This document shows, piece by piece, positions 39,177 to 48,613 of a stretch of 64,000 nt of DNA. The notes under the pieces were generated by a model. That model did no database searches, was not told the origin of the DNA, and worked only from the letters and a program-made list of their open reading frames with translations. Numbering within the stretch: position 1 is the first letter of the stretch; each line of letters opens with the position of its first letter. The stretch is from Paenibacillus kyungheensis (lineage in GTDB: Bacteria > Bacillota > Bacilli > Paenibacillales > Paenibacillaceae): positions 4,589,001 to 4,653,000 of the forward strand of contig NZ_CP117416.1 in NCBI RefSeq assembly GCF_028606985.1, given 5' to 3'. Position numbers and translations under genes: made by a program.

Positions 39177-40079
39177 TTAACGTTCTTTTATACCTATGAC
39201 ATGCCGTTCAATACCTGCAAGGTCAGCAATAATCTCAATATGTTCATAACCTGCTACTCTAACCATATCTGCTACATCCTGTGCTTGTCCAATTCCTAGC
39301 TCAAAACCAATCACTTTGGGCAAATCAGGTAACAAAGCTAATTGCGTCATCATCATGCGATAAGGCCCTAATCCGTCCGGCCCTCCTGCAAGTGCAGTCA
39401 TTGGCTCATAATCTTTCACTTCCGGTTGCAATGCCAAAATATCGGCATCTGGAATATACGGCGGATTAGATACCAAAATATCAATATGCTGACCGGCAAA
39501 AGGCTCTAACAAATTACCTTCATGCCATGAGATCGGTGTCTGTTGTTGAATACTATTTTGCTTGGCGACTGCTAGTGCATCAGGTGAAATATCACTTGCC
39601 CACACTTTCCATGTCGGACACATACGCGCAATCGTTAATGCTATCGCTCCACTGCCAGTGCCGATATCTGCACATGCAACAGGCGATTGATCTTCACGTT
39701 CTACCATCAATCGTTGACCGATCTTTACGATAGCTTCGACCAATAATTCAGTCTCAGGACGAGGGATCAATACAGCAGGAGTCACGATAAAGCGTTCCCC
39801 GTAAAATTCTTGCTCACCGATAATATATTGTGCCGGTTCTCCTGACACTTTACGCATAATGACTTCTTCCCATAGGGATTGCTTATCATACGGAAAAGGT
39901 TCAAACATCGCCATATAAAAAGCAGAACCTTCTAATCCAAGCACCCATTCTAACAAAAGACGACTGTTCGATTCAGGTTCCATTACGTGATGAGCGCTTA
40001 AAAAAGAAGAAGCCTCAACATAGGCTTCCCGTATACTTTGTTCTGGCTTCATCGTAAATTGTTCTGTCTGTTGTACCAA
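39177..40079 (-). CDS. prmC: Peptide chain release factor N5-glutamine methyltransferase
   Basis: Methylates the Gln of the GGQ motif of release factors (RF1 is encoded next door). 300 residues: N-terminal helical domain, then a SAM-binding fold with ADIGTGSGAIALTIA (motif I) and the catalytic NPPY at 205-208. The start is TTG at 40079, nine bases after AGAGG, four bases after the prfA stop. Confidence 0.95.
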   Translation of the reverse strand: MVQQTEQFTMKPEQSIREAYVEASSFLSAHHVMEPESNSRLLLEWVLGLEGSAFYMAMFEPFPYDKQSLWEEVIMRKVSGEPAQYIIGEQEFYGERFIVTPAVLIPRPETELLVEAIVKIGQRLMVEREDQSPVACADIGTGSGAIALTIARMCPTWKVWASDISPDALAVAKQNSIQQQTPISWHEGNLLEPFAGQHIDILVSNPPYIPDADILALQPEVKDYEPMTALAGGPDGLGPYRMMMTQLALLPDLPKVIGFELGIGQAQDVADMVRVAGYEHIEIIADLAGIERHVIGIKER

Positions 40080-40083
40080 TAGA

Positions 40084-41151
40084 TTATGCCTCTTTTTCCA
40101 TCAAATCTGCTTGTTCTGCTAACGTCAATGCAGATACGATATCTTCAATCTCACCATTCATAATTTGATCCAGACGGTGCATCGTTAGACCAATACGGTG
40201 ATCAGTTACACGACTTTGTGGGAAATTGTACGTACGGATACGTTCGCTACGATCACCTGTACCTACTTTACTTTTACGTTCGCCTGCATATTTTGCTTCT
40301 TCTTCTTGACGCATCATATCCGAGATACGTGCACGAAGCACTTGCAATGCTTTATCTTTGTTGGAGTTCTGAGACTTACCATCCTGACAAGTCGCCATAA
40401 TTCCTGTAGGCATATGCGTTACACGTACAGCCGATTTAGTCGTATTTACAGATTGTCCGCCTGCTCCACTTGAACAGAACGTATCTACACGAATATCACG
40501 ATCATGAATTTCAATTTCTAATTCTTCTGCTTCTGGCATAACAGCTACAGTAGAAGTCGATGTATGGATACGTCCACCGGATTCAGTTGTAGGAATACGT
40601 TGTACACGGTGTGCACCACTTTCGAATTTCAGCTTGCTGTATGCACCACGTCCATTGATCAAGAACGTAACTTCTTTGAATCCACCTAGATCACTAGTAC
40701 TCGCATCCATCATTTCAACACGCCAGCCTTGAGTATCTGCATAACGAGTGTACATACGGTAAAGGTCGGCTGCAAATAAAGCCGCTTCATCTCCACCTGC
40801 TGCTCCGCGGATCTCAACGATTACGTTTTTATCATCGTTAGGATCTTTAGGTAATAGTAAAATATGAATTTGAGCTTCTAACTCATCTTTGCGAGCTGAA
40901 AGTTCATCAATCTCCATTTTCACCATTTCACGCATCTCATCATCCAACTTCTCGCCTTGCATGACTTTAGCCGCATCTAATTCTTCGGTAACTTTACGGT
41001 ATTCGATATATGCTTCATAGGTTGGTTGTAGATCAGATTGCTCTTTGGATAAGTCTCTCAAACGCTTAGAATCACTTGCTACGTCAGGGTCACACAATAA
41101 CTCGCTCAATTTATCATAGCGGTCCGCTAATGCTTGTAAACGATCTAACAC
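40084..41151 (-). CDS. prfA: Peptide chain release factor 1
   Basis: Terminates translation at UAA and UAG. 355 residues; the GGQ peptidyl-hydrolysis motif is at 231-233 ([17 protein letters not shown]) and the PXT-type recognition motif is in [16 protein letters not shown] start at 41151, six bases after GAGGTGG. First gene of a five-gene run ending at ywlE. Confidence 0.97.
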   Translation of the reverse strand: MLDRLQALADRYDKLSELLCDPDVASDSKRLRDLSKEQSDLQPTYEAYIEYRKVTEELDAAKVMQGEKLDDEMREMVKMEIDELSARKDELEAQIHILLLPKDPNDDKNVIVEIRGAAGGDEAALFAADLYRMYTRYADTQGWRVEMMDASTSDLGGFKEVTFLINGRGAYSKLKFESGAHRVQRIPTTESGGRIHTSTSTVAVMPEAEELEIEIHDRDIRVDTFCSSGAGGQSVNTTKSAVRVTHMPTGIMATCQDGKSQNSNKDKALQVLRARISDMMRQEEEAKYAGERKSKVGTGDRSERIRTYNFPQSRVTDHRIGLTMHRLDQIMNGEIEDIVSALTLAEQADLMEKEA

Positions 41152-41286
41152 GGAAATCCACCTCTTCTTTTATTCAATCTGCTAAGTTCGCAGTTTCACT
41201 TTACATAGGTCATCATCAAAACAAACATCGTCATTCATTCTCATCGCACACATAATATTGGGAAATATTAGTGGTTACGACTCTTA

Positions 41287-41295
41287 ATTATAGCA
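41287..41295 (-). promoter_or_regulatory. Extended -10 promoter of the prfA operon
   Basis: Minus-strand TGCTATAAT at 41287-41295 is a full extended -10 (TGn-TATAAT) with a poor -35, about 130 bases before the prfA GTG. Confidence 0.6.
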
Positions 41296-41364
41296 CAAGA
41301 AGTAACCATTTCATATCCTTAATTACGGCGTCACTGTACTTTTTTTTAGCAATCATCTGCTGAT

Positions 41365-41394
41365 TTGAATACTTCAGATCAATAAGACTATAAT
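41365..41394 (+). promoter_or_regulatory. Candidate promoter of the aldo/keto reductase gene
   Basis: TTGAAT (41365-41370), 18 bases, TATAAT (41389-41394). The predicted transcript would have a leader of about 150 bases in which I recognise no known riboswitch. Confidence 0.6.
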
Positions 41395-41553
41395 AAAGAA
41401 AGTTATATGTCACAACATACACATTTTATATGTGGTTAACAGATTATCGTTGTAGGCGTTCGAGCATAAACATGGGTAAATACTAAAGGGCGTTCTTTTA
41501 TCGATTATGATAAACAAAGATCGTTACTCTATTGATCACAAGGAGCTGTATTC

Positions 41554-42540
41554 ATGGATCAACGAAAATTAGGTTCACAAGGATTGCAAGTCTCGACACT
41601 GGGTCTAGGTTGTATGGGTATGTCCGAATTTTACGGTGAGATCGATGAAAAAGAAGCACTACACACCTTGCAAGTCGCACTTGATAATGGAGTTACCTTT
41701 TTTGATACAGCAGATATGTACGGTGTAGGGGCAAATGAGAAATTGATCGGTCCTTTTATGCAACAAAATCGAGATCAAGTCATCCTAGCAACCAAATTCG
41801 GAAATGTCCGCAATGAAGATGGTTCGTATGTCGGAATTAGTGGTCGTCCTGAATATGTAAAAGAAGCTTGTGATAACAGTCTCAAACGTCTTGGTCTTGA
41901 TACGATCGATCTTTATTATCAGCATCGTGTCGATCCAGATGTACCGATCGAAGAAACCGTTGGCGCAATGAGTGATCTTGTACAAGCTGGTAAAGTTCGC
42001 TATCTTGGTCTATCTGAAGCCGGAGCGGATACGATTCGTCGTGCCCATCAGACGCACCCGATCTCTGCGTTGCAAACCGAATATTCCCTCTGGAGTCGTG
42101 ATGTAGAAGATGAGATTTTGCCCACTTGTCGTGAACTAGGGATTGGATTCGTTCCTTATAGTCCTTTGGGACGTGGCTTTTTGACAGGACAGATTACATC
42201 ATTTGAAGATTTGGCTGAAGATGATTACCGTCGTTATTCTCCACGTTTTCAAGGCGAGAATTTCCAGAAGAATCTAGATCTAGTCAAACGAATCCAAGAG
42301 ATTGCCAAAACAAAAGATTGTTCACCTTCTCAACTGGCACTCGCATGGTTACTCGCTCAAGGTGAAGATATCGCTCCAATTCCAGGTACCAAAAGAACAA
42401 AATATTTGTTAGAAAATATCGGTGCAACACAAGTAAAATTAACAGATGATGAATTGAAAAATATTGATGAAGCGGCTCCTAAAGGTTCTGCTGTCGGTGA
42501 CCGTTATGCACCTGAAAGTATGAAAATGTTGAACCGTTAA
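41554..42540 (+). CDS. Aldo/keto reductase
   Basis: NADPH-dependent oxidoreductase of the AKR superfamily (328 residues, TIM barrel). Catalytic tetrad pieces: [14 protein letters not shown] (Asp, Tyr), ILATKFG (Lys) and YYQHRVDP (His). The cofactor region [17 protein letters not shown] near residue 280 is typical of the YhdN/AKR13-like group of general aldehyde reductases. ATG after AAGGAG at eight bases. It stands alone with its own promoter and terminator; substrate unknown. Confidence 0.9.
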   Translation: MDQRKLGSQGLQVSTLGLGCMGMSEFYGEIDEKEALHTLQVALDNGVTFFDTADMYGVGANEKLIGPFMQQNRDQVILATKFGNVRNEDGSYVGISGRPEYVKEACDNSLKRLGLDTIDLYYQHRVDPDVPIEETVGAMSDLVQAGKVRYLGLSEAGADTIRRAHQTHPISALQTEYSLWSRDVEDEILPTCRELGIGFVPYSPLGRGFLTGQITSFEDLAEDDYRRYSPRFQGENFQKNLDLVKRIQEIAKTKDCSPSQLALAWLLAQGEDIAPIPGTKRTKYLLENIGATQVKLTDDELKNIDEAAPKGSAVGDRYAPESMKMLNR

Positions 42541-42592
42541 GATTTTAGGATAACGTCTGTACTTATCAATATATGAAATCAATAGGTTAAAG

Positions 42593-42625
42593 AAGCGCTC
42601 ATTCTGCGGAATGGGTGCTTTTTTA
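42593..42625 (+). terminator. Terminator of the aldo/keto reductase gene
   Basis: AAGCGCTCATTC, loop TGCG, GAATGGGTGCTT then TTTTT: a 12-bp stem with two G-U pairs and a T-run. Confidence 0.85.
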
Positions 42626-42653
42626 TGACGTTTTATTTGGAATAGATATTCAC

Positions 42654-42681
42654 TATACATTTAATGAACATCTACCGATAA
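42654..42681 (+). promoter_or_regulatory. Possible sigma-D promoter of the unknown membrane protein
   Basis: TATA (42654-42657), 16 bases, ACCGATAA (42674-42681). The -10 matches seven of eight sigma-D positions; the -35 matches three of four (TATA for TAAA). It lies about 43 bases before the TTG start at 42724. Confidence 0.4.
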
Positions 42682-42723
42682 TAAAAAGTGAAATACATAC
42701 TAAACTTTGGTAGGAGGATTATT

Positions 42724-43677
42724 TTGAATTTGTATAGGAAATTATTTTGGAGTCGAATCAAATTATATCTTACTCATTTATTTGTTTTTGTTGTAGTTAC
42801 ATTTATGGTTTACATTACTATGAGCGAACAAGATTATCGTCTCCTCATACTAATGTCGATTACTTGGGTATTAATGGTTGTAGCGTTTAGAGAGAATTAT
42901 TTACATACTGTTGTAGCTAATCCATATCGTATAGGTAAAAAATTCATCTATTATAGACGTACACCTAAACAAATTAATGCTAGAATCTTATTTTTTCAAG
43001 TGTCACTGGGACTCTTTTTGATAGCTCTATTGCTGAATCAAATGTATAATATTTGGATTTTACTTATTCTTGCTGTAAGTATTTTTATTTTACATTTTTT
43101 CAAACAGAAAAAAGACAGTAGATTTAATGAGCAAAAAATGAAAATGATTAATAAGTTAAGCAGACACAATATTATTTTACCTGAAGAGGAGATTTGGGAT
43201 ATAGAAAGTAACTTTGAATCTTCAAAAATAAATATACATGTAAACGAAACTTTAAAACTGGTTACTGATCCCAAAAAAGAATTATATTTTTATGCAGTTA
43301 CACCTGTAGAATTGATTGTCGGCATTCAAAAACCTGAAGAAGATTTCTTTTTTACAGCTATACCATTAAGTGAAATCAAGCAACTTGCCATTTTAGCAGG
43401 TGGATTAGACTTTCAAAAATACACGTCTTTAGGAACCATGCTAGTGATAGGGTACGGGATAAATCGGCAATTCAATCGATATTCGAAAACTCGTTCGTAT
43501 AGTATTATTCAACGGTTCATTGGTACATTGCTCTATGCCTTAGACGCTCAAACTTGGCAAGAACCTACATTCACAGGATTCCCACATCGAGATCATCCGG
43601 CTTTTGTAGCATATGAATTTCATGGTGATCTTTCGTCTTATCCAGAGCCTTATCTTCCTTTTCTACGTCAACCTTAA
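42724..43677 (+). CDS. Membrane protein of unknown function
   Basis: I place the start at TTG 42724 (317 residues, MNLYRKLFWSRIKLYL), six bases after TAGGAGG; the GTG at 42688 lies upstream of that site. Two pairs of membrane helices (about 14-31 and 40-57, then 88-105 and 108-126) are followed by a cytoplasmic part of about 190 residues with charged segments and no motif I recognise. The gene is visibly more AT-rich than its neighbours, and codons such as ATA, TTA and AGA are common, which may indicate a different history. It lies between an aldo/keto reductase and ychF with a terminator on each side, so context gives no clue to its role. Confidence 0.7.
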   Translation: MNLYRKLFWSRIKLYLTHLFVFVVVTFMVYITMSEQDYRLLILMSITWVLMVVAFRENYLHTVVANPYRIGKKFIYYRRTPKQINARILFFQVSLGLFLIALLLNQMYNIWILLILAVSIFILHFFKQKKDSRFNEQKMKMINKLSRHNIILPEEEIWDIESNFESSKINIHVNETLKLVTDPKKELYFYAVTPVELIVGIQKPEEDFFFTAIPLSEIKQLAILAGGLDFQKYTSLGTMLVIGYGINRQFNRYSKTRSYSIIQRFIGTLLYALDAQTWQEPTFTGFPHRDHPAFVAYEFHGDLSSYPEPYLPFLRQP

Positions 43678-43684
43678 ATCAACA

Positions 43685-43726
43685 AAAAAAGAGTCTCGCT
43701 TTCCTTAATGGAAAACGGGACTCTTT
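43685..43726 (-). terminator. Bidirectional terminator between the membrane protein gene and ychF
   Basis: AAAGAGTCTCG(C)TTTCC pairs with GGAAA(A)CGGGACTCTTT around TTAAT. The better T-run is on the minus strand (CTCTTTTTTTGTT), so it mainly ends ychF, but it also faces the converging plus-strand gene. Confidence 0.8.
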
Positions 43727-43790
43727 GTGTATGACCAACCTCAAAGGTTGATAATTTATATTGAAAGCAAATCTGATGAAAAGATTAATC

Positions 43791-44891
43791 TTATACGTTA
43801 AAGCGGAAATGCATAACATCGCCATCTTTAACCAAATATTCTTTCCCTTCCAAACGCAATTGTCCGCGTTCTTTAGCACCGTTCATAGAACCAGCGTTCA
43901 CAAGATCTTCATAGCCTACAACTTCTGCACGAATAAATCCGCGTTCAAAGTCAGTATGAATTACACCTGCTGCTCCAGGAGCTTTGGTTCCTTTGCGGAT
44001 TGTCCAAGCGCGTACTTCTTGTACACCTGCTGTAAAGTACGTGTATAGACCTAGCAATTGGTAAGCGGCTTTGATCAGACGGTTAAGACCGGATTCAGCT
44101 AGACCTAGCTCTTCTAAGAACATCGCTTTGTCTTCTTCTTCCAGTTCAGAGATATCTGCTTCTACTTTTGCACTGATCGGTACAACCATTGCATTTTCAG
44201 CTTCGGCAAATTCTTTTACTTTCAGCACATACGGATTACTATCTGCTTCTGTTACGCCATCTTCACTCACATTAGCCGCATACAATACAGGCTTCATTGT
44301 GAGCAAATGAAGATCACGAACCAATAGACGCTCGTCTTCGCTTAGCTCAATACTACGAGCTGGCATATCGTTATACAACGATTCTTTGATACGCTCTAAT
44401 ACTTCTACTTCTTGAGCGATTTGTTTGTTACCGCCTTTGATGTTTTTGCGAGAGCGCTCGATGCGTTTCTCTACACTATCCAAGTCAGCCAGAATCAATT
44501 CCAGATTAATCGTCTGGATATCGCTGATTGGATCGATTTTGCCATCAACGTGTGTAATATTTTCATCTTCAAAACAACGAACTACATGCACAATTGCATC
44601 TACTTCACGGATATGAGCCAAAAATTTGTTACCCAATCCTTCGCCTTTACTTGCTCCACGTACCAAACCTGCGATATCTACAAATTCAAAAGCAGTCGGT
44701 ACCGTTTTCTTAGGTACAACCAATTCTGTCAATTTGTCTAGACGCTCGTCTGGAACTTCTACAATACCTACGTTAGGATCGATCGTGCAGAAAGGATAGT
44801 TCGCAGATTCTGCACCTGCTTGTGTAATTGCATTAAAAAGAGTAGATTTACCAACGTTCGGCAATCCGACAATACCTGCTTTCAAAGCCAT
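43791..44891 (-). CDS. ychF: Redox-regulated ATPase YchF (Obg family)
   Basis: 366 residues, normal length. P-loop [15 protein letters not shown] begins at residue 8, switch region [22 protein letters not shown], and the nucleotide-specificity motif reads NVSED in place of NKXD, the change that makes YchF bind ATP. The C-terminal TGS-like domain ends in [13 protein letters not shown] preceded by AGGAG. Linked to ribosomes and stress response in other bacteria. Confidence 0.95.
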   Translation of the reverse strand: MALKAGIVGLPNVGKSTLFNAITQAGAESANYPFCTIDPNVGIVEVPDERLDKLTELVVPKKTVPTAFEFVDIAGLVRGASKGEGLGNKFLAHIREVDAIVHVVRCFEDENITHVDGKIDPISDIQTINLELILADLDSVEKRIERSRKNIKGGNKQIAQEVEVLERIKESLYNDMPARSIELSEDERLLVRDLHLLTMKPVLYAANVSEDGVTEADSNPYVLKVKEFAEAENAMVVPISAKVEADISELEEEDKAMFLEELGLAESGLNRLIKAAYQLLGLYTYFTAGVQEVRAWTIRKGTKAPGAAGVIHTDFERGFIRAEVVGYEDLVNAGSMNGAKERGQLRLEGKEYLVKDGDVMHFRFNV

Positions 44892-44984
44892 TTATATGAC
44901 AACTCCTATTGATCTGAATTTATAAATAAACGAACATGAATTTCCACACTCATTATATATGAGAACCTGCGGTGTGGCAAACAA

Positions 44985-46724
44985 CTATACAATAAATTTA
45001 TTCGTCAAAGATTGAAGTTGACTGGACAGTGTTGTTAGATTTTGAGAGATTGTTGATAATTCAGTGACGGACTGTTCTTGTTCCTGCGCACTAGCCGATA
45101 CTTCTTCTGTCATCGCAGACGTTTCTTCCGTAGCTGAAGCAATATAACTGAGCTGTTCTTCTACTTCATGGCGTAGATTCTGCATATGTGCAGTGCGTTC
45201 TGTTAGATTAACAGCCAATCCTTGTACTTCATCTGAAACTTGACTCACCTGTTCAAAAGTCTGCATACATTCTTCAATTTGTGATTCTTGTTGATTAACA
45301 GACTTCATCGTGAGATCGAAGCGGTGACCCATACCACCGATTTGCTCAACAAAGCTACCTAAAATCGTATCTATTTCACGAATCGAATCTTCCGACTGTT
45401 GTGCTAGACTACGCATTTCACTTGCTACTACTGCAAATCCTTTACCAGCTTCACCTGCACGAGAAGCTTCAATCGAAGCATTAAGCGCTAGAATTTGCGT
45501 TTGTTTGACAATACTTTGTACTTGTCCACTAACGTTAGCTGCTTCTTGTGATTGCTCTGCTAAAGCACGAGACATTAACTGCATCTGTTGCATTTGTTGT
45601 ACATTTTGCTTACCTTGTTCTAGCAGTCGTTGATGTTCGTGTGTCACTTGTTCACGCACTTGAGTAAGCTGGCGAGCCGTATCTCCGAAGCGCTCTACAT
45701 AACTTCGCACTTCATCAATAATCTGCCCTAATCGCTCTGAATGCTGTACCGCTTCTTCGGTCTGCTCTGCTTGTTGCGTAGAACCTGTAGCAATCTCATG
45801 AATCGCACGTGATAATTCTTCTGTCTGACGTAATGTACCTGTAGAGACTTTGGAAATATATTGTGATGATTCTTGCAATGTATGTGAACCTTGCTGAATA
45901 TTCGTAATCATATCGGTAATATGAGCGACCATTGCATTATTCAAGTCACTGATATCTCCTAATTGATCGCCTGTTATCCGTTTGGAGCTAACAGTAAGAT
46001 CACCTTTAGTCACCTGTTCCATACTGGATTGAATCTCGCCGACTTGACGTAACATCCGGCGAATAAATGCCATCGCACACAAAATTGAGATCAATAACAC
46101 GATTGCAAATACAGGAATCACCATTTGATAGGCTTGTTTTAATGTATTGGAATAAACCGCATTTACTGCATTCGCTGAAATATCGATTCCTAAGTATCCT
46201 ATAGTCTGACCGCTTTGATCTTTGATTGGAGCAAAGGTTGAAAATAATTCGCCCCATGTCGGATCTGTGGCTACATCTGTCGTAACCATTTGATGTGATA
46301 ATACTTCTGGAGCAATCCCCGAACTAAATTCAAATTCGTCTCCGTATTTACTATAGTCTTCATCATCCCATGCTGCTCCATCTACTGTGTAAAACCATTT
46401 TCCATCTACATAGTTAAACAAATAAATATATAATGATCCCGTTTCCTGACGTAACATTGTAAGTTGGTTACGAAGATCATGATATTCTTTAAGCTGCTCT
46501 GGATTATTACTACTGCCTAGCTTTTGAATATCAGCTATATTAAGATTAGCAATCGTATTTTCAGCTAGCTTTTGATTGTTGTATTGCATTGTAGATAAAG
46601 AAGCATCTTTGATTAATATTTGTGTAATAAACAATGTTACTACAGCCACTATAATCAATGGCAAGATAATCATAAGATACAATTTTAAGCGTAACCCTAA
46701 CTTAACGTTTTTACCTCTTTTCAT
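44985..46724 (-). CDS. Methyl-accepting chemotaxis protein
   Basis: Start at the ATG at 46724 (579 residues, [17 protein letters not shown]), eight bases after GAGGGGG. First membrane helix about 12-35, an extracytoplasmic sensor of about 160 residues resembling a Cache fold ([33 protein letters not shown]), second helix ([21 protein letters not shown]), HAMP region, and the signalling domain with the hairpin tip [20 protein letters not shown] and [21 protein letters not shown]. Ligand unknown. A degenerate sigma-D promoter lies upstream. Confidence 0.92.
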   Translation of the reverse strand: MKRGKNVKLGLRLKLYLMIILPLIIVAVVTLFITQILIKDASLSTMQYNNQKLAENTIANLNIADIQKLGSSNNPEQLKEYHDLRNQLTMLRQETGSLYIYLFNYVDGKWFYTVDGAAWDDEDYSKYGDEFEFSSGIAPEVLSHQMVTTDVATDPTWGELFSTFAPIKDQSGQTIGYLGIDISANAVNAVYSNTLKQAYQMVIPVFAIVLLISILCAMAFIRRMLRQVGEIQSSMEQVTKGDLTVSSKRITGDQLGDISDLNNAMVAHITDMITNIQQGSHTLQESSQYISKVSTGTLRQTEELSRAIHEIATGSTQQAEQTEEAVQHSERLGQIIDEVRSYVERFGDTARQLTQVREQVTHEHQRLLEQGKQNVQQMQQMQLMSRALAEQSQEAANVSGQVQSIVKQTQILALNASIEASRAGEAGKGFAVVASEMRSLAQQSEDSIREIDTILGSFVEQIGGMGHRFDLTMKSVNQQESQIEECMQTFEQVSQVSDEVQGLAVNLTERTAHMQNLRHEVEEQLSYIASATEETSAMTEEVSASAQEQEQSVTELSTISQNLTTLSSQLQSLTNKFIV

Positions 46725-46809
46725 TGATGGTGCCCCCTCATACCTATATCTGTAGTCCTCACGATGTCTAACTACATATATATCGTACAAAAGATGTGAG
46801 TTATGAATA

Positions 46810-46836
46810 GAATCCGCAAAAAAAGTAGTTATTTTA
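46810..46836 (-). promoter_or_regulatory. Weak sigma-D-like promoter of the chemotaxis receptor
   Basis: Minus-strand TAAA (46833-46836), 15 bases, GCGGATTC (46810-46817), five of eight matches to the sigma-D -10. Receptors are commonly sigma-D genes, which is the main reason to list it. Confidence 0.3.
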
Positions 46837-46925
46837 TCCTATTTTCTGAAAATTTCATGACATATTTCAACAATAAACATAGAAATCCACTTACTTTTGG
46901 ATTTCAAATTGTACCGTATAACTGA

Positions 46926-47417
46926 CTAAAATGAAGGAGAAGGAGGATATAATTCTAAAAAGCGCTTGGTGGTCAGACTGAAGCGATCCCAATTTTTGCG
47001 ATGAGGTAAAAACCCTTGCTTGGAGACTTCTTGTGAAAGAACTTCAATATTTTCAAAACGTGCAAAAAATGGCAAAACAAACTCATCGATATACCGACAA
47101 ATTTCTTCAATCACCCGTTCTCGCTCGCTGGTAGTTATGACATGATAACTATCTATCTTTTTGTATTTACGCGTCAAATTCACAATAGGACTGATAAAAA
47201 TACAATTGGCATCTGGAGGAGCTATAGAAGTCTCTACACTTACAAACACACGTAATTCGCCATACTTGGAGCCTGTAAATGAAATATCAAATGTAAAATC
47301 GCCACTTTTCTGGCGAAGACATTTTTTGCTTTTCAAATATTTAAAAAGAGGTTGATAACGTTCTGCAATGATTTGAATGGTTTGTTGACGTGCTTGTTCT
47401 GCTTCAGATACAGCCAT
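46926..47417 (-). CDS. Hypothetical protein
   Basis: 163 residues, ATG after AAAGGAG. Mixed alpha/beta soluble protein with no signal peptide or membrane helix. The N-terminal half (IIAERYQPLFKYLKSKKCLRQ, FTFDISFTGSKYGELRVFVSV) and a later helix (VIEEICRYIDEFVLPFFARF) recall small DUF4304-like proteins, but I cannot assign a family with confidence. It lies between the chemotaxis receptor and the carotenoid operon, transcribed in the same direction as both. Confidence 0.65.
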   Translation of the reverse strand: MAVSEAEQARQQTIQIIAERYQPLFKYLKSKKCLRQKSGDFTFDISFTGSKYGELRVFVSVETSIAPPDANCIFISPIVNLTRKYKKIDSYHVITTSERERVIEEICRYIDEFVLPFFARFENIEVLSQEVSKQGFLPHRKNWDRFSLTTKRFLELYPPSPSF

Positions 47418-47546
47418 ATTCTGCTCCTTTCTGCCACAAAGGATTACTATTTATTTTAATTTCTAACAAGAGATAGAGAGGTGAACAAGATCGAATTGTA
47501 TGTCATCGTAAAGAAATTAACAATTCCGAGTAAATCAGTCTAGTAC

Positions 47547-48599
47547 TTAAAATCTTGAACGCAAGCGTGTTGTCGATTGTAGTGCAGCGATATCTCCTGC
47601 TCCCACACCTAGCATAGCCGCAGATAATTCAAACTCTACCTGTGCAAGCACTTGTTCTAACGCTTCTGTCGATTCTACAGCCGCTCCTAATAATGATCTT
47701 CCGAATCCGGCAAAGTCTGCTCCTAAAGCAATCGCTTTGGCGGCATCGACTCCATTTTTGAGTCCACCACTACCGATGACTGTCATATCTGGTAACGCTT
47801 GACGCACATCTACAATACACTCTGCTGTCGGTGTTCCCCAACCTGCAAAAGCTTCTGCGGCTGCGCGGCGTACAGGATCAATACTGCGGAACTTCTCCAC
47901 CTGACTCCATGACGTTCCACCTGCACCTGCCACATCAATAAAAGATGCCCCAGCATCTACTAGCAAGCGTGCTGTCTCACCATCAATACCCCAACCGACT
48001 TCTTTGATCCCGATCGGTACTTCTAACTGCTTCGCCATCTGTTCAATCTGTATTAACAATCCTGCAAAATTCACATTACCTTCAGGCTGAAAGACTTCCT
48101 GCAAACTGTTCAAATGAAGCACCAATGCACTCGCTTCGGCAAGATCAACTGCACGTCGACATTGATCAATCCCAAATCCGTAATTCAACTGTACTGCTCC
48201 TAGATTCGCTATAATCGGAATATTCGGCGCTTGTTGACGCACATTGAATGTAGCTGCTAACTCATCATGCTCAATAGCAGCTCGTACAGAACCGAGTCCC
48301 ATTGCCCAACCACGTTGCTCTGCTACTGTGGCTAATCGTTTGTTAATATCGCCTGTTGCTTGGCTTCCACCTGTCATTGAACTAATGAGTAACGGCGTAG
48401 CTACAGGTTGATTAAGAAAAGAGGTATGCAGTGAAATTTGAGCAAAATCGAGCTCAGGTAATGCTTGATGGCGAAAATGATAATTTTCAAAACCAGAAGT
48501 TACGCCTTCTCCTGCTACATCTTCTTCCAGACAAAGACGGACATGAGCACTTTTACGATCTGCAATCTGTCCTTCGGGTATGATTTCTTTAGAGTTCAT
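47547..48599 (-). CDS. fni: Type 2 isopentenyl-diphosphate delta-isomerase
   Basis: FMN- and NADPH-dependent enzyme that interconverts IPP and DMAPP, balancing precursors for prenyl diphosphates. The start is the ATG at 48599 (350 residues, MNSKEIIPEGQIADRKSAHV), seven bases after AAAGGAGG. Typical segments: SSMTGGSQATGDINKRLATV, LNSLQEVFQPEGNVNF, GIKEVGWGIDGETARLL and IGSGGLKNGVDAAKAIALGA (FMN phosphate). It is the last gene of the carotenoid operon, 15 bases after the crtP-like gene, and presumably boosts precursor supply. Confidence 0.93.
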   Translation of the reverse strand: MNSKEIIPEGQIADRKSAHVRLCLEEDVAGEGVTSGFENYHFRHQALPELDFAQISLHTSFLNQPVATPLLISSMTGGSQATGDINKRLATVAEQRGWAMGLGSVRAAIEHDELAATFNVRQQAPNIPIIANLGAVQLNYGFGIDQCRRAVDLAEASALVLHLNSLQEVFQPEGNVNFAGLLIQIEQMAKQLEVPIGIKEVGWGIDGETARLLVDAGASFIDVAGAGGTSWSQVEKFRSIDPVRRAAAEAFAGWGTPTAECIVDVRQALPDMTVIGSGGLKNGVDAAKAIALGADFAGFGRSLLGAAVESTEALEQVLAQVEFELSAAMLGVGAGDIAALQSTTRLRSRF

Positions 48600-48613
48600 T
48601 GTGCGTCCTCCTT

